The notes below the pieces were generated by a model, which was given only the letters and a program-made list of their open reading frames with translations, ran no database searches and was not told the origin of the DNA. The position numbers and the translations under genes are program-made. Shown here one piece after another: positions 1-8,839 of a DNA stretch of 42,915 nt. Position 1 is the stretch's first letter. Every line of letters starts with the position of its first letter. Source of the stretch: Bacteroidales bacterium (GTDB taxonomy: Bacteria > Bacteroidota > Bacteroidia > Bacteroidales > UBA932); assembly GCA_015060255.1 (NCBI GenBank), contig SUYV01000016.1, positions 1 through 42,915 of the forward strand. Reading direction: 5' to 3'.

Positions 1-3000
1 TAAAAATCAAGTTTTACATTGAAACCGAGACTTCTGAGCGAAGGCATCATGAAGTAGTCGATTCCCTGATAGTTGTTCCCGGTGGATGCTACTGCCTCAG
101 GATCAAACGGAGCCTTGCAGTAAATCATCCACAGATTGTGTCCGACAAGAGAAAGGGTAAGTCCCATCTTGTTCTTGAACCACTTGCGAGGAAGAGTGTA
201 TCCCACAGAGAGTTCCTGCAGGCGGAAGTTGGTTGCACTATAGGTATAGTATTGAGGCAGTCCGCTCTGCGAACCTATTGCCTGGTACCACTTCTGTGCA
301 TCCATCATCTCACGTCCGTTCACAAGCACTCCGCCGGCGTCTCTTGCTGCAGCCGAAGCCTCGGAAACTCCATAAAGGTCAAGGCTCGCCTGAGTTGCAG
401 AATAACATACGCCTCCGACACGTCCTGAGAAGAGAATGCCGAGATGGAGTCCCTTCCATGAGAAGTCATTTCTCCAAGCCAGATTGTATTTAGGGAACAC
501 TGTTCCAAGGAATATTTCATCTGCCTCATCGGTGATGGCTATATCTCCGTTCTCATCAATCTCGATATATCCTCTGTCATTGGTCTGGACATCAGATGTT
601 GTATAGAGGTCTCCGAGCGTTCCTCCCTGCTTGAGTATGAACTTGCTCTTTCCGAGAGCCTTGATGTCAAGCTGATCAAGATCCAGAGGCTCGCCTGTCA
701 CCGGATTGACCGCATTGGATGCAAGGTCGAGGATCTCGTTCCTGTTCCATGAGAAAGTGAAGTTGCTGTCCCACGAGAAACCGTTCCAGTCATGTCCATA
801 TCCGAGGGAAGCCTCGACTCCGGTATTCCTCACGTTACCTGTCTGAAGATAGATCGTCGTATAGGATGACGATGGAGGAAGAAGCGGGTCAAACGTCTGA
901 TTATATGTATCGGCGAGATACCATGAAAGATTGAGGCTGAGATCCTGCCAGAAGGTCATCTCAAGACCTACCTCATAGGTAAGGGTACGCTCAGGCTTGA
1001 GGTCGCTGATAGGATAATGCGTCTTGTCCTTCCATATCTTGCTGGTCGGGTCATATTCGTATGTAGGGACTGTGAGGAAGCGAGGGAACGGCATACCTAC
1101 CGATGCAACCGACCCTCTCACCTTGAGATAGCTCAAGGCTCCCATATCCCAATGAGATGAAGGTACCCACGAAAGTCCTGCAGACGGATAGAAGAAGCTT
1201 GACTGGCTTGATCCGGCGATCTGTGAAGCCCAGTCATTACGGCCTGTCGCTGTAAGGTAGAGCATCTTCTTCCAGCCCACCTCAATGCTTCCGAACACAG
1301 ACTGGGTCTGGTCGTGCCATCCGCTCTTGGTCGCCCTCTTCTTGGTGTCGTCAAGGTCCATCACATTGAACACATTGGCAAGACCGTTTGCCTGGATCGG
1401 ACCGCCATATCGCATCTCGTCAGTCTTGATGTCGTTGATGGAAGCACCCAGATTGGCCACAAGGCTCCAGTCCTTCCCGAAAGTCTTGTTCACATTGAGC
1501 ATGATGTCGGCGTAGGTCTGCGTGTCAAGGCCTCTTGCCTCGGTATAGTGACCGTTCTTTCCTCCTTCTGAGATGGTGGACTCGGTCGTCGCATAATACT
1601 TCTGCGTATAGAGGTTGTCAGCATTGTCTATGCGTACACGTCCTGTGACATTGAGCCAGTCAAGGATGTCGTAACTTGCATTCAGCGACAGCATATAACG
1701 CTTCTTGTCGTTGTTGCGGAGATTACGGTAGTTGATCCAGTACGGGTTCTGCATACGCAGGTCTCCCGTGAGGTCATCGCTCCAGAACTGTTCCATCAGT
1801 TTCGTTCCCGGATTATATCTCTCGAAGCTCCTGTAAAGGTCGAAGTCCTCGCCACGAGGGAAAAGATATGCCGATGTAAGAGGATTTGCATACACACCCT
1901 GATTGGTCATGTTCTGGTCCTTCTGGATAATGTAGCTTGCACTGGCATCAAGACGGAGCTTGTCATTGAGGAAGTATGTCGTGTTCCTGAATGTAAAGTT
2001 ATAACGGTCATACAGGTTATTCGGTATGATTCCGTCCGAATTGACTGCCGCAGCAGAGAAATATGTCTGGTTCTTGTCTGTTCCGCCGGAAACGGTAAAG
2101 GCATTCGTATAGGTATGACCTGTCTCGAAGTAGTCCTGCGGAGTGTAACCGCTCTCCTGGGCCATCTTAGGACCCCAGCTGTAGATGCCGGACCCGCTGT
2201 TCCTGCCGTTCAGACCTGTTCCATACCTGTTCTGGAACTCTGGCAGACGGAACGGATCGAGAAACTCCGTATTGCTGGAGAATGTCACTTTAAGCCTTCC
2301 TGCCTCACCTTTCTTAGTTGTGATCATCACTGCTCCGTTTGCCGCCTGCGAGCCATAGAGGGCCGCTGCTGCCGCACCGGTCAGCACCGAGATGGACTGA
2401 ATGTCTTCCGGGTTGATGTCTGCGATGGACTCGGTGGCTCCCTGAGAGTCGAACTCTGTGCCACCGCCTCCTCCGAAGTTATACATCGGCACGCCGTCGA
2501 TGACATAAAGTGCGTTGGAACTCTGGCTTATGGATTTGTTACCACGGAGAACGACCTTTGACGCTCCGCCGACTCCGGATGAAGAGGCATTGATGGTCAC
2601 TCCGGCCACCTTTCCTGAAAGGGAGTTGATGAAGTTGGCATCCTTGACTCCGGTCACTAAATCTGAACTGACCTCCTGGACATTGTAGCTCAGGGCCTTC
2701 TGGTCACGGCGGATACCGAGGGCGGTAACCACCGTACCTTCAAGCTCCAGGGAAGACTCAGTCAGCGTTACATTAAAGACACTGCGTTGTCCGATAGGAA
2801 GATATTCTATCTCATAGCCCAGGCTGTTGAATTCAAGCATGTCGTCCAGGTTTTCGCCGGGAATCTCCAAAGCAAAAACGCCATCCAGATCAGTAACGGT
2901 TCCCACATCTGTGTTTCTTATGAGAACCGACACTCCGGGGACCGGCAGTCCGGACGGGTCTGTGACTTTGCCCGTCACCTTCCGAGATTCAGGAGCGGCT

Positions 3001-3305
3001 TTCGGCGAGATGATGATGTTGGTCTCGCTTATTGCCCACGTCACTCCAGCTCCTGCAGCAATCTGGTCCAAGACCGAATTGAGAGGAGCATTCTGGACAT
3101 TGATTGAAATACGGCGATTCAGGTCTACGCCGTCATCGACAGTAAAAAGATACCGCGTCTGCTGTTCGATGGCATCCATCACAGTTTCCATCATCTGGTT
3201 TTCCATTTTCAGCGTGACCCGGACATTCTGGGCAGATGCACTGACGGACAAGAAGATGCAGAAATACAGAAGCAGTATGCTTTGCGGAAGAATTCTGTTC
3301 TTCAT
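1..3305 (-). CDS. SusC-type TonB-dependent receptor with STN domain
   Basis: Outer-membrane TonB-dependent transporter for oligomeric substrate, normally paired with a SusD lipoprotein. ATG at 3305 opens a Sec signal peptide ending ASAQ. An STN (secretin/TonB short N-terminal) domain follows at about residues 27-85, then a carboxypeptidase-regulatory-like domain (about 95-170), the plug with LYVIDGVPMY, and the barrel. The frame runs to the edge: the last readable residues are GFNVKLDF, ending in the Phe usual for barrels, and the next codon begins TA. The gene is therefore probably complete at 1,101 codons with only the last base of its stop missing. It lies 28 bases after fecR on the same strand, so the two are likely co-transcribed; STN plus FecR points to sigma-dependent induction. 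It resembles the second SusC at 14486-17605, which lacks STN. Its SusD is expected beyond the left edge. Substrate unknown. Confidence 0.93.
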   Translation of the reverse strand, partial: MKNRILPQSILLLYFCIFLSVSASAQNVRVTLKMENQMMETVMDAIEQQTRYLFTVDDGVDLNRRISINVQNAPLNSVLDQIAAGAGVTWAISETNIIISPKAAPESRKVTGKVTDPSGLPVPGVSVLIRNTDVGTVTDLDGVFALEIPGENLDDMLEFNSLGYEIEYLPIGQRSVFNVTLTESSLELEGTVVTALGIRRDQKALSYNVQEVSSDLVTGVKDANFINSLSGKVAGVTINASSSGVGGASKVVLRGNKSISQSSNALYVIDGVPMYNFGGGGGTEFDSQGATESIADINPEDIQSISVLTGAAAAALYGSQAANGAVMITTKKGEAGRLKVTFSSNTEFLDPFRLPEFQNRYGTGLNGRNSGSGIYSWGPKMAQESGYTPQDYFETGHTYTNAFTVSGGTDKNQTYFSAAAVNSDGIIPNNLYDRYNFTFRNTTYFLNDKLRLDASASYIIQKDQNMTNQGVYANPLTSAYLFPRGEDFDLYRSFERYNPGTKLMEQFWSDDLTGDLRMQNPYWINYRNLRNNDKKRYMLSLNASYDILDWLNVTGRVRIDNADNLYTQKYYATTESTISEGGKNGHYTEARGLDTQTYADIMLNVNKTFGKDWSLVANLGASINDIKTDEMRYGGPIQANGLANVFNVMDLDDTKKRATKSGWHDQTQSVFGSIEVGWKKMLYLTATGRNDWASQIAGSSQSSFFYPSAGLSWVPSSHWDMGALSYLKVRGSVASVGMPFPRFLTVPTYEYDPTSKIWKDKTHYPISDLKPERTLTYEVGLEMTFWQDLSLNLSWYLADTYNQTFDPLLPPSSSYTTIYLQTGNVRNTGVEASLGYGHDWNGFSWDSNFTFSWNRNEILDLASNAVNPVTGEPLDLDQLDIKALGKSKFILKQGGTLGDLYTTSDVQTNDRGYIEIDENGDIAITDEADEIFLGTVFPKYNLAWRNDFSWKGLHLGILFSGRVGGVCYSATQASLDLYGVSEASAAARDAGGVLVNGREMMDAQKWYQAIGSQSGLPQYYTYSATNFRLQELSVGYTLPRKWFKNKMGLTLSLVGHNLWMIYCKAPFDPEAVASTGNNYQGIDYFMMPSLRSLGFNVKLDF

Positions 3306-3333
3306 ATGATTTGGTTATTAGTTGTATTGCCGG

Positions 3334-4281
3334 TTATCTTATATGATAAGTATCTGTGGTATCGTCGTATTCTACAGTAAAGTCCGATGTTCGCTGGAGA
3401 ATGGCGAATGCGTGCGATATGCCGTCACAGACGTTAACCTTCATTCGCTTATAGGATATATCAGGAACCGTCTCACACTCTATGACAATGGTGACTCCGA
3501 AAGCCCTCTCGAACCGGCGCATCAGCTCTTCGAAAGAGAGCCCTGAACAGTTGATGATTCCGTCAGTCCATCTGTAGCGGGCCCCGATGTTCTCCTCATG
3601 CCTCTTTATCAATCTTCCCTCCGTCAGCGTCACCACCTGATCCGGCTCCAGTTCTGTAATCACATTGTCGTGTTTATCATGTATCGCGACACTTCCCTCC
3701 ATCAATGCTGTACTGAAGAGTCCCCTGTCTTCATCAGCTTCCACATTGAATCTGGTGCCAAGCACCTTTACATCGTAGGCGAATGTCTCCACATAGAACG
3801 GCTTGTCCGCCACTTTGGCAACATCAAACATAGCCTCTCCCTCTACTCTGACCCTGCGCTCGCCCCTGGCAAAGACTGCAGGATATTCGAGTGTCGAACC
3901 GGAGTTAAGTTCTACTGATGTACCGTCCGGAAGTGTCAGACTCGCGCGCTGACCGGGATCTGTATGGAATGCCACCATCCTCGACGCCTCATCGCTGAGC
4001 GGAGCCACAGCAAGGAACCAGCAGAGAATGATGCCCGCAACAAAGGAAGCCGCTAGACCTGCATACAATGCCAGAGGTGTACGGTGAGGCTTCTGCAGCG
4101 GAGTCTGAACTGATGCCGGCATATGCATGAGCATCAGATGGAACTGAAGTTCCCTATTGAATGTCTTCTGATTGGCCGGATCGCTCTCGATCCAGTCTGC
4201 TATCGCATTGTTTTCCTCGGATGTGGTCCTGCCTTCAAAAAAACGGGCAAGAATTTCTGATGTGATATTTGACATTTTCAT
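3334..4281 (-). CDS. FecR-family anti-sigma factor
   Basis: Inner-membrane anti-sigma/sigma-regulator that relays a signal from the STN domain of a TonB-dependent receptor to an ECF sigma factor. The 315-residue product has a cytoplasmic N-terminal helical part (residues 1-68, containing ARFFEGRTT and ADWIESDP), one membrane segment (about 69-93), a periplasmic FecR domain (about 103-200, with LPDGTSVELNSGSTLEYP and VLGTRFNVEA) and a C-terminal DUF4974-like domain (about 240-315). Length and order are normal for Bacteroidota FecR proteins. It sits directly upstream of the STN-bearing SusC and is divergent from the sigma gene at 4389. ATG at 4281 is used; a second Met two codons later is equally possible. 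Confidence 0.95.
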   Translation of the reverse strand: MKMSNITSEILARFFEGRTTSEENNAIADWIESDPANQKTFNRELQFHLMLMHMPASVQTPLQKPHRTPLALYAGLAASFVAGIILCWFLAVAPLSDEASRMVAFHTDPGQRASLTLPDGTSVELNSGSTLEYPAVFARGERRVRVEGEAMFDVAKVADKPFYVETFAYDVKVLGTRFNVEADEDRGLFSTALMEGSVAIHDKHDNVITELEPDQVVTLTEGRLIKRHEENIGARYRWTDGIINCSGLSFEELMRRFERAFGVTIVIECETVPDISYKRMKVNVCDGISHAFAILQRTSDFTVEYDDTTDTYHIR

Positions 4282-4342
4282 CGCTTTATATATTTATAGT
4301 CGAACAAGTGTGAAGCGTGGAAGAAAATTTCCTCACTTTTTT

Positions 4343-4350
4343 CAAAGTTA
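4343..4350 (-). promoter_or_regulatory. Possible -7 element for fecR-susC
   Basis: On the minus strand this reads TAACTTTG, a match to the Bacteroides -7 form TAnnTTTG, about 62 bases before the fecR start. No TTG lies at the expected 19-21 base spacing upstream, so it is only a weak candidate. Confidence 0.25.
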
Positions 4351-4388
4351 TCATTATTGGGATTTATTTTTATATATTTGCCCTGATT

Positions 4389-4970
4389 ATGGATACTCAA
4401 GGGAAGGCAATATACGAGCGCATAGAGCACATCTACAAGACAAGCAAGGATGTGCTCATACGAACGGCATATATGTTTGTCCGCGACGAGGAAGCTGCGC
4501 GCGATATTGTCGCAGAGGCATTCATGGCCCTCATAGAACACCGGAACGAAGTCGATCCGGAGAAATTCTATCCATATCTATATTCTATAGTACAGCACAA
4601 GGCGATCGACCATAGAAGGGCCGACATCAGACATAGCAAAATTGCTCAGCAGATACGTGCAAAAGAGGAGAGGATGATGGAATATTATACTCTCGCCATA
4701 GAATCTGCAAGCATATCCGAAGCGCATTCCGGTGAAATAATGGACATCTACCGCAAGAGCCTGAACGGATTCCCGACATTCACTCAGAATATATTCCTGC
4801 GTTCACGCCGCGACGGAAAGACCCGTTCTGAAATAGCCGCAGAGTTCGGCGTGTCCGAGAACAAGGTCAAATATGAGATCCAGAAAGTGCTGGATGCTCT
4901 CAAGGGAGCTCTGAAAGATTACGGAGAGTTCTCTGTGCTGATAATCTTCATTCTGAGCAGTCTGGCATAG
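4389..4970 (+). CDS. ECF RNA polymerase sigma factor
   Basis: Extracytoplasmic-function sigma factor, probably held by the FecR protein encoded divergently and released when the STN-type SusC binds substrate. Region 2 is visible around residues 20-75 (RTAYMFVRDEEAARDIVAEA, then a PYLYSIVQHKAIDHRR stretch) and a region 4 helix-turn-helix around 115-170 (RSEIAAEFGVSENKVKYEI). The start at 4389 gives MDTQGKAIYERIEHIY and 193 residues, normal for this class. An in-frame ATG at 4317 would add 24 mostly hydrophobic residues encoded by AT-rich DNA and is unlikely to be used. In many Bacteroidota units sigma, fecR and susC run in one direction; here sigma is divergent. A terminator follows 41 bases downstream. 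Confidence 0.93.
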   Translation: MDTQGKAIYERIEHIYKTSKDVLIRTAYMFVRDEEAARDIVAEAFMALIEHRNEVDPEKFYPYLYSIVQHKAIDHRRADIRHSKIAQQIRAKEERMMEYYTLAIESASISEAHSGEIMDIYRKSLNGFPTFTQNIFLRSRRDGKTRSEIAAEFGVSENKVKYEIQKVLDALKGALKDYGEFSVLIIFILSSLA

Positions 4971-5011
4971 ATTGCCACAGAGAACTGGCTGACGCAAGGA
5001 TATATAGAATG

Positions 5012-5052
5012 AATAAGCGGTCCTGAGTCGGATGACTTAAGACCGCTTTATT
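5012..5052. terminator. Bidirectional intrinsic terminator
   Basis: Inverted repeat AAGCGGTC (5015-5022) / GACCGCTT (5041-5048), with a nested AGTC-GGAT-GACT hairpin in the loop and A/T-rich flanks including TTATTGTTTT on the right. It lies between the convergent sigma gene and the CotH gene and can serve both. Confidence 0.8.
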
Positions 5053-5057
5053 GTTTT

Positions 5058-7049
5058 CTACTCATTGAAGAGCCTGTCGAGCAGGGCCTCTCTTTCTGAT
5101 GAGAGCTTTGCTATGCGCTGTATTTCAGAAGGATAATCCTTTGCTGGCATGTTGGCCTCGCCGCTGTACTGATAGTAGAACGGCCAGACTTCGAAGTTGG
5201 CTTCGATTGCCTTTGCCATATCTGCAGGCACTTCAGCAAGGACCTTGCTGGTCACAGCCTTGAGTTCTTCCTTCTTGTCAGCCCATCTCTTGGCAACAAA
5301 AGCCCTGAAGGTTTCGTCTGTCCAGAGACGATGGAACCAGTCGTTGTTGACATACGGAGGCATCCAGAAACCTGCATAGATCATGAGGCTTTCCAATGGC
5401 TGATACTCGTAATGAGGAACTCGCTTGTCGTTGTTCCATCCTTTGTCGCAGTCCCATATAGGGCCAAAGAAGAGTTTGTCATATCCACGACGCTTATACA
5501 TGTATGTACTTGTATATCCGTCAAGGTCACCTACGAACTCCTTCACAATGATGAAGTCTGCAAGGGTCTTCTCATCGAAGTACTTGCGCCATCCGTTTTC
5601 TGGGTCCTTGTAATTGCTGCCATAGAGAGCAGCTTCAGCCTGATTGATGAAGTCTGTGATGTAGTCATACTGAGCCTGGTCGAAGTCATCATCCTCAGGA
5701 TACTTGTATGTAAGCTTGATACCCTTGCTGGTGTAATGGTTTCCTTCGTGAAGGTCAGCCTCGATCACATATCCTCCTGTGATCTTCTCAGGATCGGCAC
5801 CATCTGAGGCCTTGAGTTTGTCCACAGCGATGCGGCCGTCTGCGCGCTGCACCTGGTCGCTCATCTGATAGACGCCGAGATACTCGCCGTCCATATATCT
5901 GGTGCGTCCTGTTGAACTGTCATAGTAATCTCCTGTAAGATATACATTTATGAAGCGCGAGCAAGGAGTAAAGAGAACAGCCTTCTCGTGATGGTAATTA
6001 TCTGCGGCGTTGAACAGGATGCGTGAATACTCGAACGCAAGATGCGTACGCAGGAGTGACTTGTCCATATCCTGGGCGAGAATCACCCAGCTCTTTTCTT
6101 TGGCGTGATTCAGACCTATAGGGCTGAACTTCTCTGTAAACTTCATCCTGAAAGGCTTCTTAGGGAGACCCCATGTAGAGTTTCCGCGGCCGCGCATCTC
6201 TATCTTGCCCTTTTCTGCACTGTCCCACCAACCTTCGCCTGTAGACTCAGCTGTCTTGTCGTATAGCTGGATATATGTGTCTACATAATTGTCCTTGCTT
6301 GAAATCAGGTAATCCGGCTTCATATGGAGAACCGGAAGCTCTGTATTGATCTGAGGACAGTTGAATATGATGTTGTAATCGGCAGAGCTTCCGTCCTCGG
6401 CAACGACAGTTACTGTAAAGTCCTCCGCAAATGATATGGCAGTCTTGTCCGACACCACATCCATACCATTGACCTGAACCGATTCTCCATCAGTCTCAAA
6501 GGTCGGCACAAGCATTTCAGGCTCGTCACCGTCTATCCACTTGAGATACATGGCGGAGAAAGTCCTTGTCTGTTCGTCATACTTGAAGACAATATCGGTG
6601 GCAAGGCCGCTGTTCTTCGACTTCTTCAGGGAGAATGAAGTCATTTCTTTGTCGGTCGCAAGTATGCGGTGGTCCTGGGTCACTTCTATAGTGACGGGCT
6701 CGCACTCCTCCGCACTGACAGTTACAGTAGCTGTACGTACGTCAGCAGACTTGTTTTCCTCTACAATGATCTTGAGACTGCCTGCAGGATTGACGGCAGC
6801 GTCATGCATGAGACTGTATCCGCACCAGTCTGCAGAAGATTCTACAGTCACATCCCTGTTGCAGTACAGTTCGAAAATAAAGTTTTTTCCCTTCACTCCG
6901 ACAGTCAGAGGCTGTGCATCGAGACGGAGTTCCGGCTTTTCCGGCTCCGGTTCTTCCTGCTCGGGAACTATAGGTTCGGGCTTACAGGACAGGAATGAAA
7001 GCAAAACTATAAGTAGGCTTCCATACAAAAGAAGTCTATTTTTAAACAT
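5058..7049 (-). CDS. CotH-kinase family lipoprotein with N-terminal BACON domain
   Basis: Surface or periplasmic lipoprotein of 663 residues. A type II signal peptide (LLSFLSC) is followed by a Pro/Glu linker, a BACON-like Ig domain (about 40-130, ending VTQDH), a second beta domain (about 135-235) and a CotH kinase-like domain (about 245-663). CotH hallmarks are RGRGNSTWGLPKKPFRMKF, DKSLLRTHLAFEYSR, GEYLGVYQMSDQV, KEFVGDLDGY and GPIWDCDKGW, the last placing the metal-binding Asp. Spore-coat CotH phosphorylates protein; the role of Bacteroidota versions, which often lie in glycan loci, is not established. It follows the SusC operon but behind an intrinsic terminator at 7061-7098, with no clear promoter of its own, so it is probably expressed by readthrough or from a weak promoter. 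Domain call secure, function not. Confidence 0.9.
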   Translation of the reverse strand: MFKNRLLLYGSLLIVLLSFLSCKPEPIVPEQEEPEPEKPELRLDAQPLTVGVKGKNFIFELYCNRDVTVESSADWCGYSLMHDAAVNPAGSLKIIVEENKSADVRTATVTVSAEECEPVTIEVTQDHRILATDKEMTSFSLKKSKNSGLATDIVFKYDEQTRTFSAMYLKWIDGDEPEMLVPTFETDGESVQVNGMDVVSDKTAISFAEDFTVTVVAEDGSSADYNIIFNCPQINTELPVLHMKPDYLISSKDNYVDTYIQLYDKTAESTGEGWWDSAEKGKIEMRGRGNSTWGLPKKPFRMKFTEKFSPIGLNHAKEKSWVILAQDMDKSLLRTHLAFEYSRILFNAADNYHHEKAVLFTPCSRFINVYLTGDYYDSSTGRTRYMDGEYLGVYQMSDQVQRADGRIAVDKLKASDGADPEKITGGYVIEADLHEGNHYTSKGIKLTYKYPEDDDFDQAQYDYITDFINQAEAALYGSNYKDPENGWRKYFDEKTLADFIIVKEFVGDLDGYTSTYMYKRRGYDKLFFGPIWDCDKGWNNDKRVPHYEYQPLESLMIYAGFWMPPYVNNDWFHRLWTDETFRAFVAKRWADKKEELKAVTSKVLAEVPADMAKAIEANFEVWPFYYQYSGEANMPAKDYPSEIQRIAKLSSEREALLDRLFNE

Positions 7050-7060
7050 AATCGTCTGTT

Positions 7061-7098
7061 TTTAAAAAGAGGCGGGACCTCTTTGGAAATCCCGCCTC
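7061..7098 (-). terminator. Intrinsic terminator closing the SusCD operon
   Basis: Read on the minus strand: GAGGCGGGA (7098-7090), a 12-base loop, TCCCGCCTC (7077-7069), then TTTTTAAAAA. A perfect 9-bp GC-rich stem with a T run gives strong rho-independent form. It lies 33 bases past the BACON-LamG stop and just before the CotH gene start. Confidence 0.85.
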
Positions 7099-7131
7099 AA
7101 TCCATTATCGATATTTGAAGTGTATCAAATC

Positions 7132-8817
7132 CTACTTGTCAGGAAGAGCTACCTCTACCCAGTCGATACCTGCAGGACCAGAGTTATCACCGTTTGACTG
7201 CTTGGTGATGTCAACCTCACCGTAGAGAGGGTTGCCCTTTCCTGTTGCATCAGCTACTGTAGAACCCTCACCCTCAACGAACTTCCAGTAAGAGAAGAGT
7301 CCCTCTGAGTTAGGATCAACTGTATAGAAGTGGTTAGGAGCATTGATCTCATCTGCAGTGAGAGCCTTGTTCCAGATACGGATCTCAGTCATCAATCCGT
7401 GAGTGTCACGGTTTGCATCATATGAGTAACCCATCCAGAAGCAACGGTTTCCGTCTGGCTCATAGCTCCATGCTGGAGAGAGGTCAGGATCAACCGGAAC
7501 ATACTGCCACAATGGCCATCCTACATATGTAGTCTCTGGGAACTGCTGGCTTTCACCAACGAGCTCACCGTCAAAGTATACGTATGCAATTCTGTTCTCC
7601 CATACAACTGCGATATGATACCATCTGTTAGCCTCACATGCATAAGGAACATTATAGTTGCCGGCGCAAGTAGCGATCTGGAGATTTGTAAGAGGATTTC
7701 CTACGTCACCCATACGGAGGAGGAACTTGCCCTCGATACCCATGATAGTGAAGATTCCGCCTGAACCCTTGTCGAAGTCATCGAACTTCACAAGAGTCTC
7801 AAGAGTAAATGCCTTAGATACGCCAGGACCACCATTCTCCCACTTAGGGAAGAGACGGTTACCTGTCATGTCAGCAGCCCATGTGATAAGAGCATTGACC
7901 TGAGTAATGTTGATTGTGCATGTGAGTGGAGTCTCACCCTCAACAGCATCAGTCTGAGTGAATGTGACTGTAGCAGCACGCTTGCCATCTTCAAGAGCAG
8001 CAGCTGTGAAAGGAACACCTTCCTCAGTCGCCTCACCTACAGTAAGCCATCCGTCAGCACCCTCCATAGAGATTGCATACTCTACGTTAGCTGTAAGAGG
8101 AACAACGATAGTCTCACCCTCGACAGCTACAGTGTAGTTTGCTGTAGGAGTTGAAAGTACGTGCTTTGCGAACTGAGTTACGTTCACCTCTACAGGAGTC
8201 AGACCAGGAACTGAAACAGTAACAGTTGCCTCACGGTCAGCAAGACCCTCGAGAGCAGCTACATTGAAGTAGATCTTAGCGTCTGCCTCAGTCTCGCCTG
8301 GGAGAACTGCCTGATAGTCAAGCCACTCTGCTGCACCCTCGCTGAGAGTATACTCAACATCACGATAGTGGTTCTGGTTTGTAGAAACTACGATCTCAAG
8401 CTGACCTGCCTCATAGCCGAAAGAAACCTCTCCCTCAGATACGAGCTCAAGTGATGGAGCCTCGCCTGCATATGAGAACACAGAGAATGTGCAGGTTGTT
8501 GCACCTTCCTCGCCAGTTGCGAAAGTGAAGTCTGCCTTCTTGTCAGCCTCAAGGTTAGGCTGTACGGTGAAAGTAAGGATATCACCGTCTACACCCTTTT
8601 CCTTTGAAGCCTCTACCCAATCGTACTCAGCAGCGGCTGTGAGAGTCCACTCGCCGGTGCTTGATACGATAACATCTGCTGTACCACCCTCAGCATCGAA
8701 AGTCACGCTTCTTGGGGTAACCTCGATTGCATCCGGAAGTGGAACCTCTACTGGAGCAGGCTCCTTACATCCGAAGAGTGCAAGGCAAGCCGCAGCAATA
8801 AAAAATATCTTTTTCAT
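7132..8817 (-). CDS. BACON/LamG surface glycan-binding lipoprotein
   Basis: Likely cell-surface glycan-binding protein of the N-glycan locus. Lipobox ALFGC, then tandem Ig-like/BACON domains (about 30-120, 125-215 and 220-310; repeats contain ITQVN and VTQFAK ends), then a LamG-type concanavalin-like jelly roll (about 315-555) with TLETLVKFDDF, NRWYHIAVVWE, YFDGELVG and a closing YWKFVEGEG strand. No glycosidase motif is seen. Its jelly roll closely resembles that of the lipoprotein at 10578-11828 (both have CFW-GYSYD-NR and EINAPNHFY), so the two are paralogues flanking the GH18 gene. ATG at 8817 (MKKIFF) is preferred; another is three codons upstream. It is the last gene before the operon terminator. 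Confidence 0.88.
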   Translation of the reverse strand: MKKIFFIAAACLALFGCKEPAPVEVPLPDAIEVTPRSVTFDAEGGTADVIVSSTGEWTLTAAAEYDWVEASKEKGVDGDILTFTVQPNLEADKKADFTFATGEEGATTCTFSVFSYAGEAPSLELVSEGEVSFGYEAGQLEIVVSTNQNHYRDVEYTLSEGAAEWLDYQAVLPGETEADAKIYFNVAALEGLADREATVTVSVPGLTPVEVNVTQFAKHVLSTPTANYTVAVEGETIVVPLTANVEYAISMEGADGWLTVGEATEEGVPFTAAALEDGKRAATVTFTQTDAVEGETPLTCTINITQVNALITWAADMTGNRLFPKWENGGPGVSKAFTLETLVKFDDFDKGSGGIFTIMGIEGKFLLRMGDVGNPLTNLQIATCAGNYNVPYACEANRWYHIAVVWENRIAYVYFDGELVGESQQFPETTYVGWPLWQYVPVDPDLSPAWSYEPDGNRCFWMGYSYDANRDTHGLMTEIRIWNKALTADEINAPNHFYTVDPNSEGLFSYWKFVEGEGSTVADATGKGNPLYGEVDITKQSNGDNSGPAGIDWVEVALPDK

Positions 8818-8839
8818 ATAATTCAATATTATCGGTTAA

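Noticed and set aside
2115..2561. Long open frames opposite the SusC genes and other receptors
   Set aside because: They lie wholly inside well-supported genes on the other strand and have no domain pattern.
1..3305. First SusC as a truncated gene or pseudogene
   Set aside because: The frame is intact from signal peptide to a barrel-type C-terminal Phe, and the codon at the edge begins TA, so it is probably complete.
4373..4380. TATATTTG as a sigma-gene promoter -7 element
   Set aside because: It lies only 8 bases before the ATG and has no TTG at 19-21 bases upstream, so it would give an almost leaderless message.
4317..4388. Longer start for the ECF sigma factor at 4317
   Set aside because: It would add 24 hydrophobic residues unlike any sigma N-terminus, from AT-rich intergenic DNA.
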